Shown: piece after piece, positions 1 to 13,521 of the stretch
How the letters are laid out: each line of letters starts with the position of its first letter
Numbering within the stretch: position 1 is the first letter of the stretch
NCBI RefSeq assembly: GCF_037975245.1
Contig: NC_092562.1
Location: forward strand, 354,501 to 418,500
DNA: 64,000 nucleotides
From: Apostichopus japonicus
Lineage: Eukaryota; Echinodermata; Holothuroidea; Aspidochirotida; Stichopodidae
Direction: 5' to 3'
Notes under the pieces: model-generated
What the model saw: the letters and a program-made list of their open reading frames with translations, nothing else
The model's database searches: none
Told to the model about the DNA's origin: nothing
Program-made: the position numbers and the translations under genes

Positions 1-1119
1 AGATGTAGGCCTATCTATAACCTGTAAATACAGATCCGGACAGACATATCAAGTACTCCTCACAGAAAATCCCCACCTCCCCCCACCTCACCAAAACAAA
101 AAAGTTGTGTCGCCTCACTAATGTCTTTTGAAGATATTGTCAAGAAGCACTGGAATTTCCCCTTATCATTATCCATTCCTTAATTTGAAATTTCCCTCGG
201 CAGATTCTCGTGACATATTTTCAGAATTTTCTTTTCTTTTCTAAATCTCTTATATTTCTATTCTATATACGTTTTGTTTTTAAATACATTTCAACATTCT
301 TGAGATATCACATGAATCTGATTGATATGCATGTTTTTTGGCCTCTAAAGTTTGCTTCATGAGTAGACGGGGCAAAAATTCAAGTTGACTGTCAATTATT
401 TCCCAAACGCCGGTCTCAAAATGAACCGACCGCTTTTTTGTTTTTAAAGTATTTGCTCAGACCACATATTATAGATATATATATATATAAAGAGAGAGAT
501 TATCACAAAATTTTCGAAAAAAAAATCATAACTTGAAAACCTGGGTAAGAGCATCTCCGTTTCATTTATAATCTAGTATATATTTTGCAATCATGAAAAA
601 TGTCTTCGGATAATGACATGTTGACAGCAGAAATTGACTCGTTGTAGCTTTGACTATAATTTTGACGAAGTATTAAGGAATGGACTCTTTACGTCGTAAG
701 TTAGAAAATATTTTGTCGTACTTACAATAATGTACTATGAGAAAGAAACGTTTTCCTTCTTGATAAAAATGTAATAATTATGGCAGTTGGTTTTGGCAAT
801 AATTATCAAAGACAAAGCAAACATACTCAGTTCACTGGCTGACGAAAGGAATAGATTGGTTTCAATTTTTAATTCAAATCTGGACGAAGAAAGGAATTAT
901 ACCTCTTTTGTTTTACTTAGAAAGGGTCGCTTGTACTTGCAACACTGAGGACGATTTCCTCTTCAAATAAACTATACACGGAGGCAAAAAGGAAGCAAAC
1001 GTAATTATTAGTTTTAAAAGATGACTTTAGTCAGAATTTCAGTCTTGATATGCTTATAGTCCAACAAAAATGGAACTTTTGAGTTAAAAGCAACGTTCTC
1101 TAGCTTTTCCGGTTCTTCA

Positions 1120-1350
1120 AGGTATGCTGAATCTCTGGAATGGCTTCTTTAAGGCAAAAATAATGATGACGTCAGTTTCTCAGATCCGGCTTTAAAATGT
1201 TATTGTGTAATCCATTGTATTTTATCAATATTCTACCATAACTCAACCATAGTATGATCTTTTAACTTCATATAAACAACAGAGCTAATACTTGGCTGAT
1301 ATTCAACATTTGTTCTTGACACACTTTATTTGTAACATGTATAAACAGGT
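1120..1350. repeat. Dispersed repeat family A, copy 1
   Basis: This stretch resembles 20450-20640 and 61750-61960 in the same order: GAATCTCTGGAATG, a CTTT(A)AAGGC word, a TTATAACTCA-type word, then CATATAAACAACAGAG. Divergence is high, so it is an old interspersed repeat. Ends and class were not determined. Confidence 0.45.
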
Positions 1351-1460
1351 CATTTGCAACCACGAACGTTATTTCGATTGGCCCCATTGAATATTTGTGT
1401 TACATCTGTGGAGCTGACCTAATGGTCTATTTATTGGAATACATAGTCTATAATCAGGGA

Positions 1461-1821
1461 CAAGGGCGTAGGAACTGGGGGGGCTGTGGGGCGCCAGCCC
1501 CCCCCCCCCCCCAGTGAAAAACATGGAGGGGCGGAAGTATCATTCCGCCCCCCGCTTCGCAAGTCAGAAAACCCCTTTTTCATTTCCAAATGAGAAAAAA
1601 ATCTCATTTGGAGCACCAAATTGCATCTAAGGCCAGGTGAAAATGCAAAATTATTTACAAAATGGAGTGGGTGTTGAAGTGTGCTATATTGCACCAAATT
1701 GCATCTGAGGCCACCTGGAAATGCAAATAAATTCACCCCCTCCCCTTAGACCCCTCCCCCAGGACGCGTCCATCAGGCTTCAGCCCCCCCCCCCACTCAA
1801 AAGTACCTTCCTACGCCACTG
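1461..1821. mobile_element. hAT-type MITE, copy 1
   Basis: The 361-bp element starts CAAGGGCGTAGGAA and ends TTCCTACGCCACTG, giving imperfect terminal inverted repeats of about 14 bp. It is flanked by a perfect 8-bp duplication ATCAGGGA (1453-1460 and 1822-1829). CAnnGGCG ends and 8-bp duplications are typical of hAT transposons. It has no transposase reading frame, and its GC-rich ends contain C and G runs. Confidence 0.85.
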
Positions 1822-1826
1822 ATCAG

Positions 1827-1856
1827 GGAGTTGTTCCATAACAACTCCCTGGTCTA
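1827..1856. repeat. GGGAGTTGTT palindrome, copy 1
   Basis: GGGAGTTGTT-CCAT-AACAACTCCC is a perfect 10-bp stem with a 4-base loop. Related sequences are at 18070-18103 and 38786-38810. The hAT-type MITE at 1461-1821 is inserted at its left edge. Confidence 0.7.
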
Positions 1857-2672
1857 ATCACTTTTAGCTGATGTACCTGAGCTGTTTAAAGGGTCAATTC
1901 CTCCAAAAGTTGTTTTTGTTTCTGCACCCTGCAGGGTGAAGCAGGGGGCCCGGGAGCCTCTGTTTTGAGTGGTACACAATTGGGGTGTGTAGGTGTGGTA
2001 TGTTACCCTCGACACGGGAATAACTGTCTTAAAGACAAAGGCCTTGATGAAAGACTGTGCAAACCTTCAACTTTAACTTTGGAGTGATTGTGATCAAGTG
2101 ATATAAATGAATAACCTCATTTTCTTCTTGTTTGTATGAACCTTCAACTTTAACTATTGTGTAATTGTGACCAAGTAATATAAATATAATTATTACATGT
2201 GCATGGTTAAAGCTGATGTAGGCCTAATTGATTAATCACGTGTGACAATAAGCCCTTTCATGTTACTAGCTAAAGTGCGCATGCCCAAAGTAATTTCGTG
2301 AGCATAACAATAGCAAGAAAACCCAGCCTATATATAAATACTCCCTTTGTTTGTGTATGAGGTTGACATAAATATTTACTATACTATGAAATATTAAAGA
2401 GTAAATGTCATAATAATGTAAACAGCTTATAAATAATGTAGACACATTGACGAAATGCCACATCACTTCCTTGGGTACAACATATTTTGTGACGCTAAAC
2501 ATGGGTCGCTTTCATATACAAGCATCACTGTACAATGTATACAGTGTTGACCATTCATGTGTTAAGTCTGTTATTGTTTTACTAGTATAAATACAGAAAC
2601 GTAACATCACGTTAAAACCATTCCAAATATGATGGTTTCAAACCACCGTATATGCCAATTGTCTGCACAATG

Positions 2673-2674
<2 letters not shown>

Positions 2675-2743
<69 letters not shown>

Positions 2744-2830
2744 ATATATATATATATAAACATATATATATATATAAACATATATATATATATAAACATA
2801 TATATAGATATAAACATATATATATATATA
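2675..2830. repeat. (TA)n with periodic AAAC interruptions
   Basis: A TA tract is interrupted about every 18 bases by ATAAACATA, giving five or so higher-order units. Open frames here are runs of Tyr-Ile and are not genes. Confidence 0.9.
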
Positions 2831-3599
2831 CAATGAAAGTGTATGTACAACCTAACATTACGGATTGATTTCGAAGACATAACAGAAAATGTCAGCCTTT
2901 ACTGTAGGGTATATGTATATATAGCCCTAGCAGTGACAGTCAAGTTTGCCCTCTTTTTGTCTTTTAAATCGATGCGTCTTGCCTTGCTGGGACGAGTCTT
3001 GGTCACCCCCTCCAGCCATCTATCGACCACTACTTAATCATCATACACACACCAAGTGGACATAAAGATAATTAGAGCGATGATCAAAAATCGCTTCAAG
3101 CATAAAACGAAGAACAGACACTAATTGTGTCCCAATAATGGCCCTCTAGAGCCCAAGAATTGAGTTAAGGCGACCGAGATGGTTAATTAGCGGATTAATG
3201 TTCTAATTTAACGCTCGTGTGGCATTCCGTAGACTGAGAGACGCAATACGACGTTGTGCTACTGTATAGGCTTAAAACAAAATAATAATAACCTTGTTCG
3301 TTCGTTGACGACAAATTATACATTGTTTTTTTTTTAATTTTTAAACTGTTTTTTTTCTGTGTAACCGGAAAGCTTAGTAAATAAAATCGAATAGAATTGC
3401 TAATGTTATGTAACAGTTCACTAACATTAAAATGCCTCATTATCATTGCGGATTCAATGAACAGATGTGAAAGTCATTAAAAGATGCAAGTAGGTGATAT
3501 TTCATGATGACGTCAGAGTAGCCGGGGGGCAGGGGCAATATCGATGACGTCATGAAATAATCCATGTTTGACCCCGTTTCCATGGCTTAAAGTAGCTAT

Positions 3600-3810
3600 C
3601 CACAGTTGGGACAATTTCGTCTATACTGTACTTTCATGTCCCGCTTCCAAAGCACTCGTAGTGTCAGTATACGAGCAGTATGCAAATCATGTTCCTATCA
3701 AATAAAGGAGAGGAACTGTTCATACTGTCAATACGAGTGCTTTGAAGCATGATTTGGGAAGACAGTTTAGAGTGGTATTAGCATTTGAAAACTGTCCAAA
3801 CTGGCGAAAA
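3600..3810. repeat. Imperfect fold-back element
   Basis: CTTCCAAAGCACTCGTAGTG near 3650 is matched inverted by CAATACGAGTGCTTTGAAGC near 3730, and weaker matching continues outward (CACAGTTGGGACAAT against ACTGTCCAAACTG). It is MITE-like, without recognisable target duplications. Confidence 0.45.
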
Positions 3811-5763
3811 AGTTATTAAACCCTGCGTTCCTACAGGAAAGAGGTCATAGCACGTGACATGAGATATATAGCTATGGAACGTGTTCTTGGAATGAATTTT
3901 GTTTTCTTTTTTTTTTCCATATTTTTCTCCTTAAGTCTCCTAGCTGGTTTCTCTCCGAATAAGAAACATTTGAAACATGTTTGCTTTGATTATTTAGGAC
4001 ATGACCTTGATTGTTTCAACAAAACGCAACTTTCATGTTACTATTTTACTCTATGAATATCTTATGACTTCATTCACTTCATTTTCAAAACTGACTTTTC
4101 CGAAACTATAGTCACTCCGCTCAAATAGTTTTTTTTTCCCCTAAATACTGTACTGTATTTCAGAGAGGTGCTGATAGCCAGGTCGAATCACTGTGACAAC
4201 TTGGAGCCCCTTCGTATTTCTTTGGCAATAGGGGCACCCCTCCCCCATCGGTCGGGGAAACCCATGAGTAGGGGGATTGTTTTGCAAACTTGAAACTATT
4301 AATTAGCATAAAATTGCGCTAAGACCTTATTGTAGACCTAATGTATTGTCTATACATGCTTCATAATGCATCATTTGAACTCTAAACATTAGGATTTCTG
4401 ACCTCCCCCCTCGTACATGGGAGTCGCAGTCAACCAACCCCTCCACCCACCCCCCCCCCCACCTCCACCCCCACACGCAACTTTTGAAATCCTGTCTGGA
4501 TCAAAACTGAGTGCTTTACTATTCATTCACAAATTACAACTTCGATGTTGATGTGCCGTCAATATTTGAGTTGTGAATACTTCTTGCTATACTATTATGG
4601 CCTGCGTATATTTGATCCTTCCTCTCATCGGTAAAGTACTATACCGTTGTTGGCAGTGACAATAATAAATACTCGCGCATAATGAAATGACCTACTGAGG
4701 GTTCAATGCAACCCCTTACGGTATATCCTAGACTCATTAAAAAATAGGCCTCTCGGTAATAAGACTCACGCCAGTTTACAGCTAAGAGCATAAAACGAAA
4801 CAATTGATAAAGTGTCAACGGAGAGGAAAACTATCGACTGCTGTACGATGCTTTTTCTTCTCTTGAATTGTTCTTCTTTTTCTTCACTTTCACGATCTAA
4901 ATAGTCAACATCCGTACAGTTCTATCTTGTTTACGTTCCCCTCGCTTGCAGTGAACGTAAATTACACCCACAGAAACTGAGGCATTTATAACTGTAAGTA
5001 AACACATCCAAGGTTGACGATATCTTACTTTTTCTCCTTTTTTCTTTTTCTTTATTTCTTTTCTTCTTCTTCTTCTTCGTCTTCTTCTTCTTCCTTCGAT
5101 TAAAGTATCGTCTTTTTCTCTGTTTTACTTAAAGCATTCCGACATTTACAACTTGGTTATAATAGAGCCACCAAATGAACGATTGAGGCCCTCGGGACGG
5201 AATATTGAAAAATGTCTCGATTCCTTGCCAAAAATTAGAAAAAGAAGAAACAAGAAAAGAAAGAAAGACCTTAGGTCGTCGGTATATTAGAATGAGCAGA
5301 TACTAAAATGGTATGATTTTCGATTGAAAAACACGATAAACTTTAGAGGACGAAGATCATGCGAAGGGTTTCCCCTAGAGAGTATTAAATTACAAACCAG
5401 GCAAAGAATCAAGTCAGGATCTATCAGCGATACTAGTTTGCGTCGTAAAGACAAACGATTCTTGAGCGGAACCAAGTCCAGTGTTTAGGACGACAACGAC
5501 GACGATCACTTTACTCCTATATATAACAAGACTCACATCCCTTTATAAGATGGGAGATTAATGAAAGAGTTGACTTCAGGTCACCCGTTTCATTTCCTCT
5601 CTTTTCTCTTCATATCTCGTTTTTGTTTCTTCTTCTTCTATAAAATGTGGTTCTACTCTTCTTTTGGATAAGCTGATACATCCAACGACCCTTTGGATGG
5701 AGGTTGACCTAGAGAGTGCTATATGGTATAGTTGCAATAAGAAACCTCAGCGCGTGGACTTAA

Positions 5764-5965
5764 CTTTATTATAAAATACACACATAGACAAACATACGCA
5801 CACACATATACATATACATAACATATCCATAAACATTTTCATTTACATACATATACACACACATGTACACATACATACATAAATACATACATATATACAT
5901 ATGATATATACATATACAGATACATATATTTATAATATACATATATATTTATACATATACCTAAA
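5764..5965. repeat. Impure CA/TA-rich tract
   Basis: Mixed ACACAC, ATACAT and ATATAC words without a fixed unit. Confidence 0.8.
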
Positions 5966-8323
5966 TATATACATAAATTTCATGGAATGACCCCATACAG
6001 TTATGCCGAGGTAAAATACTATTCCGTGTATATCATTAATATCATAAATATAAACCAAAACACTGATGTGTTACAAGCTTCCCTGCAATACAGTTATACG
6101 ACGGCACACGTAGCCTGTAAAACCAATCCAAACCCACGCGATGACCCCAGACAACGCCGTGCATGTATAGTACCCACCGCAGGCAGTCAATTCCATTCCA
6201 CCAAGCTTGATGTGTAAATTTTCCGCCCAAATTCGCTCACAGAATGCCCTAGAAATCATCAACATAATAGAGCAGTTTGATGATGATGTTGATGATTGGG
6301 GTTTTAGAAGACGCATAACATTTTCTCACCTATAAAAGCAAATGCAAGATATGAAATTAACATAGCGAGTGCTTTCAAAATATGATAAATGCTGCTTCAC
6401 ATTCCTGGGCACGGAATGATGACTACAAATTAGTGGTACATGTATAGAAGCAAGTTCGAATCGGTTGGAATAAAGAGTTAGTGGTTGGTCCATGTCCTAA
6501 TTACGTATATATACAACTTGTCCTGGAATAACATTCACTTTGCTAACAAAAAATAATGTGTTTTCTTTTTCTCTTTGATTCGAATAGAAGACGTAATTGA
6601 TTGGTTTTAATTTAAGCTACATGTTTTAATAAAACTGCGGAAAGGTGCCATAAATTTGGAAATCAAATCCGAGTTAATATGGTCCGTTTATCCTAGTAAT
6701 ACCTTGCACTTAAAAAATTATAACACTGTTGGGCACTGTTTTTTTTTTTTTTTTTTTTTTGGCGGATATTCCTGTCATTGTCCTTACGAAAAACTTCGAC
6801 ATCCAGTCATTCTTGTAAAGTGTTTATTTTGAATTATTGAAGTTGACGATCTGAAAGTGATCAATCTTATTCATTGGATTGAATCGCTATTTCTGTCCAT
6901 CTCAGTCTCATGACACGATCTCTTTATGAAAATGTTCTCATCGTCGTTGCTAGGTAACCATGTTTTTTGTTGTTGAAGATTCCTCTCGGATATCTAGCAA
7001 AATATATAAAGGGTACCCTCAAATTGCCATTAATGAGGTATACTTCAGTCCTGCCGGTCTGATATTTCATCCTCACACATTTTGCACCTGACCTCCTTCA
7101 GGTTGCGAGAGGAAAGCTCTGCTTCGTTTAGTTTACACTGCTTGCGTGATAACATGAGGTGACTTGGGATTGTTTCTTTCTGTAGCCTACATGTTTGAAG
7201 AAATCCAGTCATCCTGCTAACACAGGGATTGTCTTTTCTTTCACTGTGGCCTTGTTGAAATAGAACACTACCAAGTTCTTATTATGGCCATTGCTCATTA
7301 ATCACTTAGTATTTTTTCCCCTTTTTAACAAGCTCTTTGGTTTACGAGTATGATTTACTTTCTCAATCACATGATATTACACCGCCCGCCCGCCCGCCCG
7401 CCTGCCCCCCCCCCCCCAATGCAATGTTTTGAGTTTGTCTGCACTCATTAAATATTTCTTGAAAATTACTTATTTAAATCAATTTACGCTGTAACCAATG
7501 GTATGGCTTCCAACCTTAGGTCATTTGTTTGAATCCCGTTACAGAATGAAATGTTTGTATTTGTGCAAATTGGTTATAGGTTCGTGCACTATAAAGTGTG
7601 ATAACCCCACAGAAAAATGAAATAATATCTGTAGCACTTTTCAAGTTTATGAAAATATACTTTTTGGGGGGCTTTCCATATTTGAAACGAAACATGACTA
7701 AAGTCAGCCCAATGAACCACATTGTTTATAAATCAATTATCATTAAGAGTTCGCTCGATATCACCTATTAATAAAGCGAAGGCCTATTCAAGTGTATACT
7801 TGCTGGAAAAGAAGTTTAGGATACAGGCCATTAAGCTATAGCTCATCAGACCACAAACAAAAACGCAATTAATCATCTAAATATGTTAACAACACTTCTT
7901 GCGCATTTATGATATACTAAAATGTGCGTTTTCACTTTATTAAGGACGGAGGATACAACCCATGTTATGCTGTGCATAGGATTATGTCATCGTTCTTTTC
8001 TACATATTCTTGCTTGCAGAGTGATCAGAAGTTAAAACGTAAAACATGGATTTCTTTAGGCCTATCACCTTAACTGAGATAAAAAGTGCGATCGTATGGT
8101 TCTTACATCGTCAACATCATTTTTACTGTGCGCATGCCCAGTTGAGATCCCGAAACTGTTGATTAGTCAGGTTGTCATTATTGAAAGGATATGTATAGCC
8201 TATATATATATTTTTTTTTTTTTTTTTTTTTGGGGGGGGGGGGGGACTTCTCTGCTTTTGTTTACTGGACAATTCGTGCTTATAATTTATTCATAAATGC
8301 CTAAACCAACTTTCTGTATACTG

Positions 8324-8354
8324 GACCAGTCTCGAATGCGATTCGAGACTGGTC
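8324..8354. repeat. Short perfect hairpin
   Basis: GACCAGTCTCGAAT, a 3-base loop GCG, then the exact reverse complement. Confidence 0.75.
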
Positions 8355-9187
8355 GAGTGTATAGAGAGGAGAATTGCTTCAGGATCGAAATGTTAGACAA
8401 ACACTGGTTTGTTGCCGTGGCAATCATGAAGTCATAATTAAAAGAAATGAAGACATGGTGTAACGTTGCCATGAGTATATGTTTATGGGCAAAGAAATGT
8501 TCCAAATTGCAAAAGAATACTGTACAATATATATAGCCTACTTGCAATTAGTTACAGCAGTAGTACTGTATATGTTTTCACACACACCGAGTCTCAATAC
8601 ACACTGTACGTACTTCTTAAATCATCCAGTTAGATACTTCGAGTAACATGAATGACTAAGGGATTAATTTTGAGCTTAATTTTGAGCTAGAGTCAATGTC
8701 AGCAACCTTATCGAGGTGCTTCAACGAAGTGTAAAGCGTCCAATGTCGACACTATAAGTATAACAGAAGAAACCTTGTCGCTAAGCCTAACAATAACGTT
8801 AGCACTACTACAGTACTAGTACTACTAGCAGTAACGACATGACTGACTAGGCCTAGCGATCTGTCAGACTCGCAATAACACTGCGGTTACTACAAGTCCA
8901 AACCTGTCGAACAATGGGGCTCGAAACCTCTTCAAAAACTGCTCATTCTCATGCCCAGTAAACGTTTATTTGAACGGTTCATCTACCGACCAGGGATAGA
9001 CGAGTTCTACTCAAAAGAATGTTAGCAACAGGCAACGTTGAGCTAGCCTAACTGTTGTAGCGTTTACGGACTTTCCAAAACACACATAACTCAGCATCTG
9101 TTTATTGCTCAGCCTCCTCGATGACGTCATCATCGGTCTCAAATCAAATTTAAGACCGGTTCCCCTCGTATTTATCCCCTTAATAAA

Positions 9188-9191
<4 letters not shown>

Positions 9192-9249
<58 letters not shown>

Positions 9250-9305
9250 CATTTATATATTTACATTTATATATTTACATTTATATATTTACATTTATAT
9301 ATTTA
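9192..9305. repeat. (TA)n plus 14-bp TTTACATTTATATA array
   Basis: About 55 bases of TA are followed by four to five copies of a 14-bp unit. Confidence 0.9.
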
Positions 9306-10230
9306 CCAAAAATAAAGTACGGTAGCGGTTTTGTTATTATTGCAAATCAAAACACTTTAAGAATTTTCTTAACAAAAAGATAAAGAGGGTGTGTCCCCTC
9401 CCCGATAGACCCTTGCCCTGGACTTCATAACATCTTAGCTCCCACCCCACCCTTCACCAACCTAACCATCCGCATCTCCAGGAAAATAATATTGCTTGCA
9501 CCACAGTGCAGTTATATACTGCCCTGTGGGTGTGAATCCAATTCACGAATAAGATTTCTTCAAAGAAAAATTAATTTGCAATATCCGAAGCAATTTCTTC
9601 TTTCTGTTAGAACTATAGCACACATGACTATTACCGTTGACCGTGTATGAATGTATGTACGTATGTATGTATTTATGTACGTATATATATTTATATACAC
9701 AGCAAATGTCCTTGCATGCGTATTTTCTTACATCTCTAAACAATTAGGCATAATATATAGCTGCAATTCAATGCTGTATTACATATAGGAATCCCAAATA
9801 AGTTTTCATCATCCAAGCAGCATTTATTACCTGATTACCATTACGTGTATTCGGTCAGTCGCAGCTTTATATATATTCAGCACGTTTTAAACGAATGGCA
9901 ATGAATACGAATGAATATAGCAAGAGAGTGTATTAACGACTCGCTGGGGTATGATATATATATAGTTGCATGTAGTCCAATGCAAGAATAATGAATGCTT
10001 GCATATAAAGAAAGAAAAAACGGGGGGGGGGGGGGGGAGAATATCAGACCTGAGAAATGTTCCTCGAAGAATGACAATTTAATTAAATTTGTGATTCGAA
10101 CCAGTGTAGAAGAAAAAGTGTACTACTGTTCGACAAATTATGGTAAGGTGTTGTCAATTAATCTTGTTCCGCGGAAGTGTGCTATTATCTTTTTGAATAG
10201 GCGGAATGCATTATAAATGCATGAAAGCGT

Positions 10231-11055
10231 ACATGTGTATAATGCATGACAGAGTACATGTGTATAATGCATGACAGAGTACATGTGTATAATGCATGAC
10301 AGCGTACATGTGTATAATGCATGACAGCGTACATGTGTATAATGCATGACAGCGTACATGTGTATAATGCATGAAAGAGTACATGTGTATAATGCATGAA
10401 AGAGTACATGTGTATAATGCATGACAGCGTACATGTGTATAATGCATGACAGAGTACATGTGTATAATGCATGACAGCGTACATGTGTATAATGCATGAC
10501 AGAGTACATGTGTATAATGCATGACGGAGTACATGTGTATAATGCATGACAGCGTACATGTGTATAATGCATGACAGCGTACATGTGTATAATGCATGAC
10601 AGAGTACATGTGTATAATGCATGACAGAGTACATGTGTATAATGCATGACAGCGTACATGTGTATAATGCATGACAGAGTACATGTGTATAATGCATGAC
10701 AGCGTACATGTGTATAATGCATGACAGCGTACATGTGTATAATGCATGACAGCGTACATGTGTATAATGCATGACAGAGTACATGTGTATAATGCATGAC
10801 AGAGTACATGTGTATAATGCATGACAGCGTACATGTGTATAATGCATGACAGAGTACATGTGTATAATGCATGACAGAGTACATGTGTATAATGCATGAC
10901 AGCGTACATGTGTATAATGCATGATAGCGTACATGTGTATAATGCATGACAGCGTACATGTGTATAATGCATGACAGAGTACATGTGTATAATGCATGAC
11001 AGAGTACATGTGTATAATGCATGACAGAGTACATGTGTATAATGCATGTTAATAG
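10231..11055. repeat. 25-bp minisatellite, 33 copies
   Basis: The unit is ACATGTGTATAATGCATGAC followed by AGAGT or AGCGT. Starts fall exactly every 25 bases from 10231 to 11031. Variation is almost confined to the A/C in the last five bases, plus rare GAAAG, ACGGAG and ATAGC forms. No unit contains a minus-strand stop in any frame, so three antisense frames stay open for 270-300 codons. I regard these as repeat by-products. Confidence 0.95.
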
Positions 11056-11633
11056 ATTTCATGAATAGAATCTCTTTCATCCTTGGCTCTTGCTGTGTTT
11101 ATTGTTTTGTTTTGTTGTTTGTTTGTGTTTGTCTTCAAAACGAATTCTCGTATTGTTTCTTTCTTTTGTTTTTCGTTTGTTTTGTTTCTGTTTTTTCTTC
11201 TATTTGTCTTTTAACTGCATGCATGTTTTCTGTTCCTTTGCTATTTGATATTGCTACTGTTTTCTTTCTCTGTGGTTTTCCTTTCTTTTTCTGTTTCTTT
11301 ACTTTTTCTTCTTGTTTTTACTATTGGAGCTTCTTTCTGTCCTTTTGTTTTTTTTTTCTTCTTTTTTTCTATTTTTACTTTCGTCCCCCCCCCCCTTCCC
11401 TCCTTTGTTCTTGCTGTATGAATTTTGAACGAAAAGGAAGGTGTCACGTACCATAATTATTATAATGCTAGGTCAGATGTCCACACACCTTCTCATTAAA
11501 TATCCCCACAGAAGAAGAGAAGATAAGAAAATGATTAAGTTATTTCTACTAACAAGTTTAACAGTGTCTCCGTCCATCGGCCTACAGTGTATTGTTACCG
11601 GTATCAAATTGCAACGAAAAGTGTCACACATTT

Positions 11634-12669
11634 TGTACTCTCACCCATGACGTTACACACATACTCATGACGTTGTACTCTCACCAATGACGTTGGACTC
11701 TCACCCATGACGTTGTACTCTCACTCATGACGTTGTACTCTCACCCATGACGTTATACTCTCACCCATGACGTTGTACTCTCACCCATGACGTTGTACTC
11801 TCACCCATGACGTTGTACTCTCACTCATGACGTTGGACTCTCACCCATGACGTTACACACATACTCATGACGTTGTTCTCTCACTCATGACGTTGTACTC
11901 TCACCCATGACGTTGTACTCTCACCCATGACGTTATACTCTCACCCATGACGTTGTACTCTCACCCATGACGTTGTACTCTCACCCATGACGTTGTACTC
12001 TCACCCATGACGTTGGACTCTCACCCATGACGTTATACTCTCACCCATGACGTTGGACTCTCACCCATGACGTTACACACATACTCATGACGTTGTACTC
12101 TCACCCATGACGTTGTACTCTCACCCATGACGTTGTACTCTCACCCATGACGTTGGACTCTCACCCATGACGTTACACACATACTCATGACGTTGTACTC
12201 TCACCCATGACGTTGGACTCTCACCCATGACGTTATACTCTCACCCATGACGTTGGACTCTCACCCATGACGTTACACACATACTCATGACGTTGTACTC
12301 TCACCCATGACGTTGGACTCTCACCCATGACGTTGTACTCTCACCCATGACGTTGGACTCTCACCCATGACGTTGTACTCTCACTCATGACGTTATACTC
12401 TCACTCATGACGTTGTACTCTCACCCATGACGTTATACTCTCACCCATGACGTTGTACTCTCACCCATGACGTTGTACTCTCACTCATGACGTTGTACTC
12501 TCACTCATGACGTTGTACTCTCACCCATGACGTTGTACTCTCACCCATGACGTTGTACTCTCACTCATGACGTTGTACTCTCACTCATGACGTTATACTC
12601 TCACCCATGACGTTGTACTCTCACCCATGACGTTGTACTCTCACTCATGACGTTGTACTCTTACTCATT
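11634..12669. repeat. 20-bp minisatellite, about 52 copies
   Basis: The unit is GTACTCTCACCCATGACGTT, with CCC/CTC variation, GTA/GGA/ATA variation, and an occasional ACACACATACTCATGACGTT form that recurs in larger blocks (near 11654, 11854, 12074, 12174, 12274). Every unit carries the CRE-like half site ATGACGT. Confidence 0.95.
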
Positions 12670-13186
12670 TTCAAGGCAGATAGGCTAAACCAGTATGAAT
12701 GATTTCCCGAAATGAATTTCGTTTGATCTAACATGCATACGATGTGTATATGTGAATCGGATATTAATATCCCCAAAGATTTGAAAAGACAGATTATTGC
12801 ATATAGATGTGCATGATTATAACCATGTTCTTTGCTGTGTTGTTTAAGCTTACAATTCTTTTTCTGGTTGTAGAGTTTTTTTTTCGTTTTTGCCCTTCTG
12901 TTTCTTCTTTTTGTTATTGCAAAAGAGCATCATATTAAATATTTATTTCGAATTGATTTTTTTTTTCACGGTAGAAACTTTACTAGTATACGTTTTATAG
13001 AAACACGATTACCGCTGTGAGATAAAGAACTGACAACGGCTAACCTGCAATATCTATCTATTTAAAGACAGGTTTTCCATCTTCTTTTCGAGATCAATTG
13101 TTTATGACGGCTATATAGGTTGCAAGTTTTCTAATGTTAAGTCAAGAGTTAGACGAAAGTGAGTAAATGAAGTAAGTAAACGATGA

Positions 13187-13380
13187 AATATATTAAAATC
13201 TGAAGATTAATATTCTGGTGAATACCTTTTGCGGGTATATTGATGTTCTATATAGAGTTTCTTATATTAGTGTATGTATATATATATATATACACACAAA
13301 TATAAGAAACTCTATATAGAACATCAATATACCCGCAAAAGGTATTCACCAGAATATTAATCTTCAGATTTTAATATATT
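13187..13380. repeat. Perfect 82-bp inverted repeat
   Basis: Bases 13187-13268 and 13299-13380 are exact reverse complements, separated by 30 bases of mainly TA/CA repeat. Perfect identity implies a very recent origin or an assembly artefact. Confidence 0.8.
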
Positions 13381-13382
13381 AA

Positions 13383-13484
13383 AGTAAGTAAACGATGAAA
13401 TATATTAAAATCTGAGGATTAATATTCTGGTGAATACCTTTTGCGGGTATATTGATGTTCTATATAGAGTATCTTATATTAGTG

Positions 13485-13492
<8 letters not shown>
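13383..13492. repeat. Third, direct copy of the 82-bp repeat arm
   Basis: Bases 13383-13492 repeat 13171-13280 in the same orientation with two differences that I can see (GAAG to GAGG, GTTTCT to GTATCT). Together with the inverted pair this makes a direct-inverted-direct triplet ending in a (TA)n tract (to 13519). Confidence 0.75.

Positions 13493-13521
<29 letters not shown>

Larger units (their letters stand above)
3811..9191. other. Noncoding stretch
   Basis: I see no supported gene. It holds poly-T and poly-C runs (about 4450, 6740, 7400), a TTC-rich tract at 5060-5095, a CCCG run at 7384-7403, the CA/TA tract and the hairpin listed separately. All open frames are under 90 codons and look random. 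Confidence 0.6.

Noticed and set aside
10138-11080. Three long minus-strand open frames of 274-298 codons
   Set aside because: They are the three readings of a 25-bp tandem repeat, with no splice sites, promoter or recognisable domain.
10231-12669. CRISPR array
   Set aside because: Units are contiguous without unique spacers and the context is eukaryotic; these are minisatellites.
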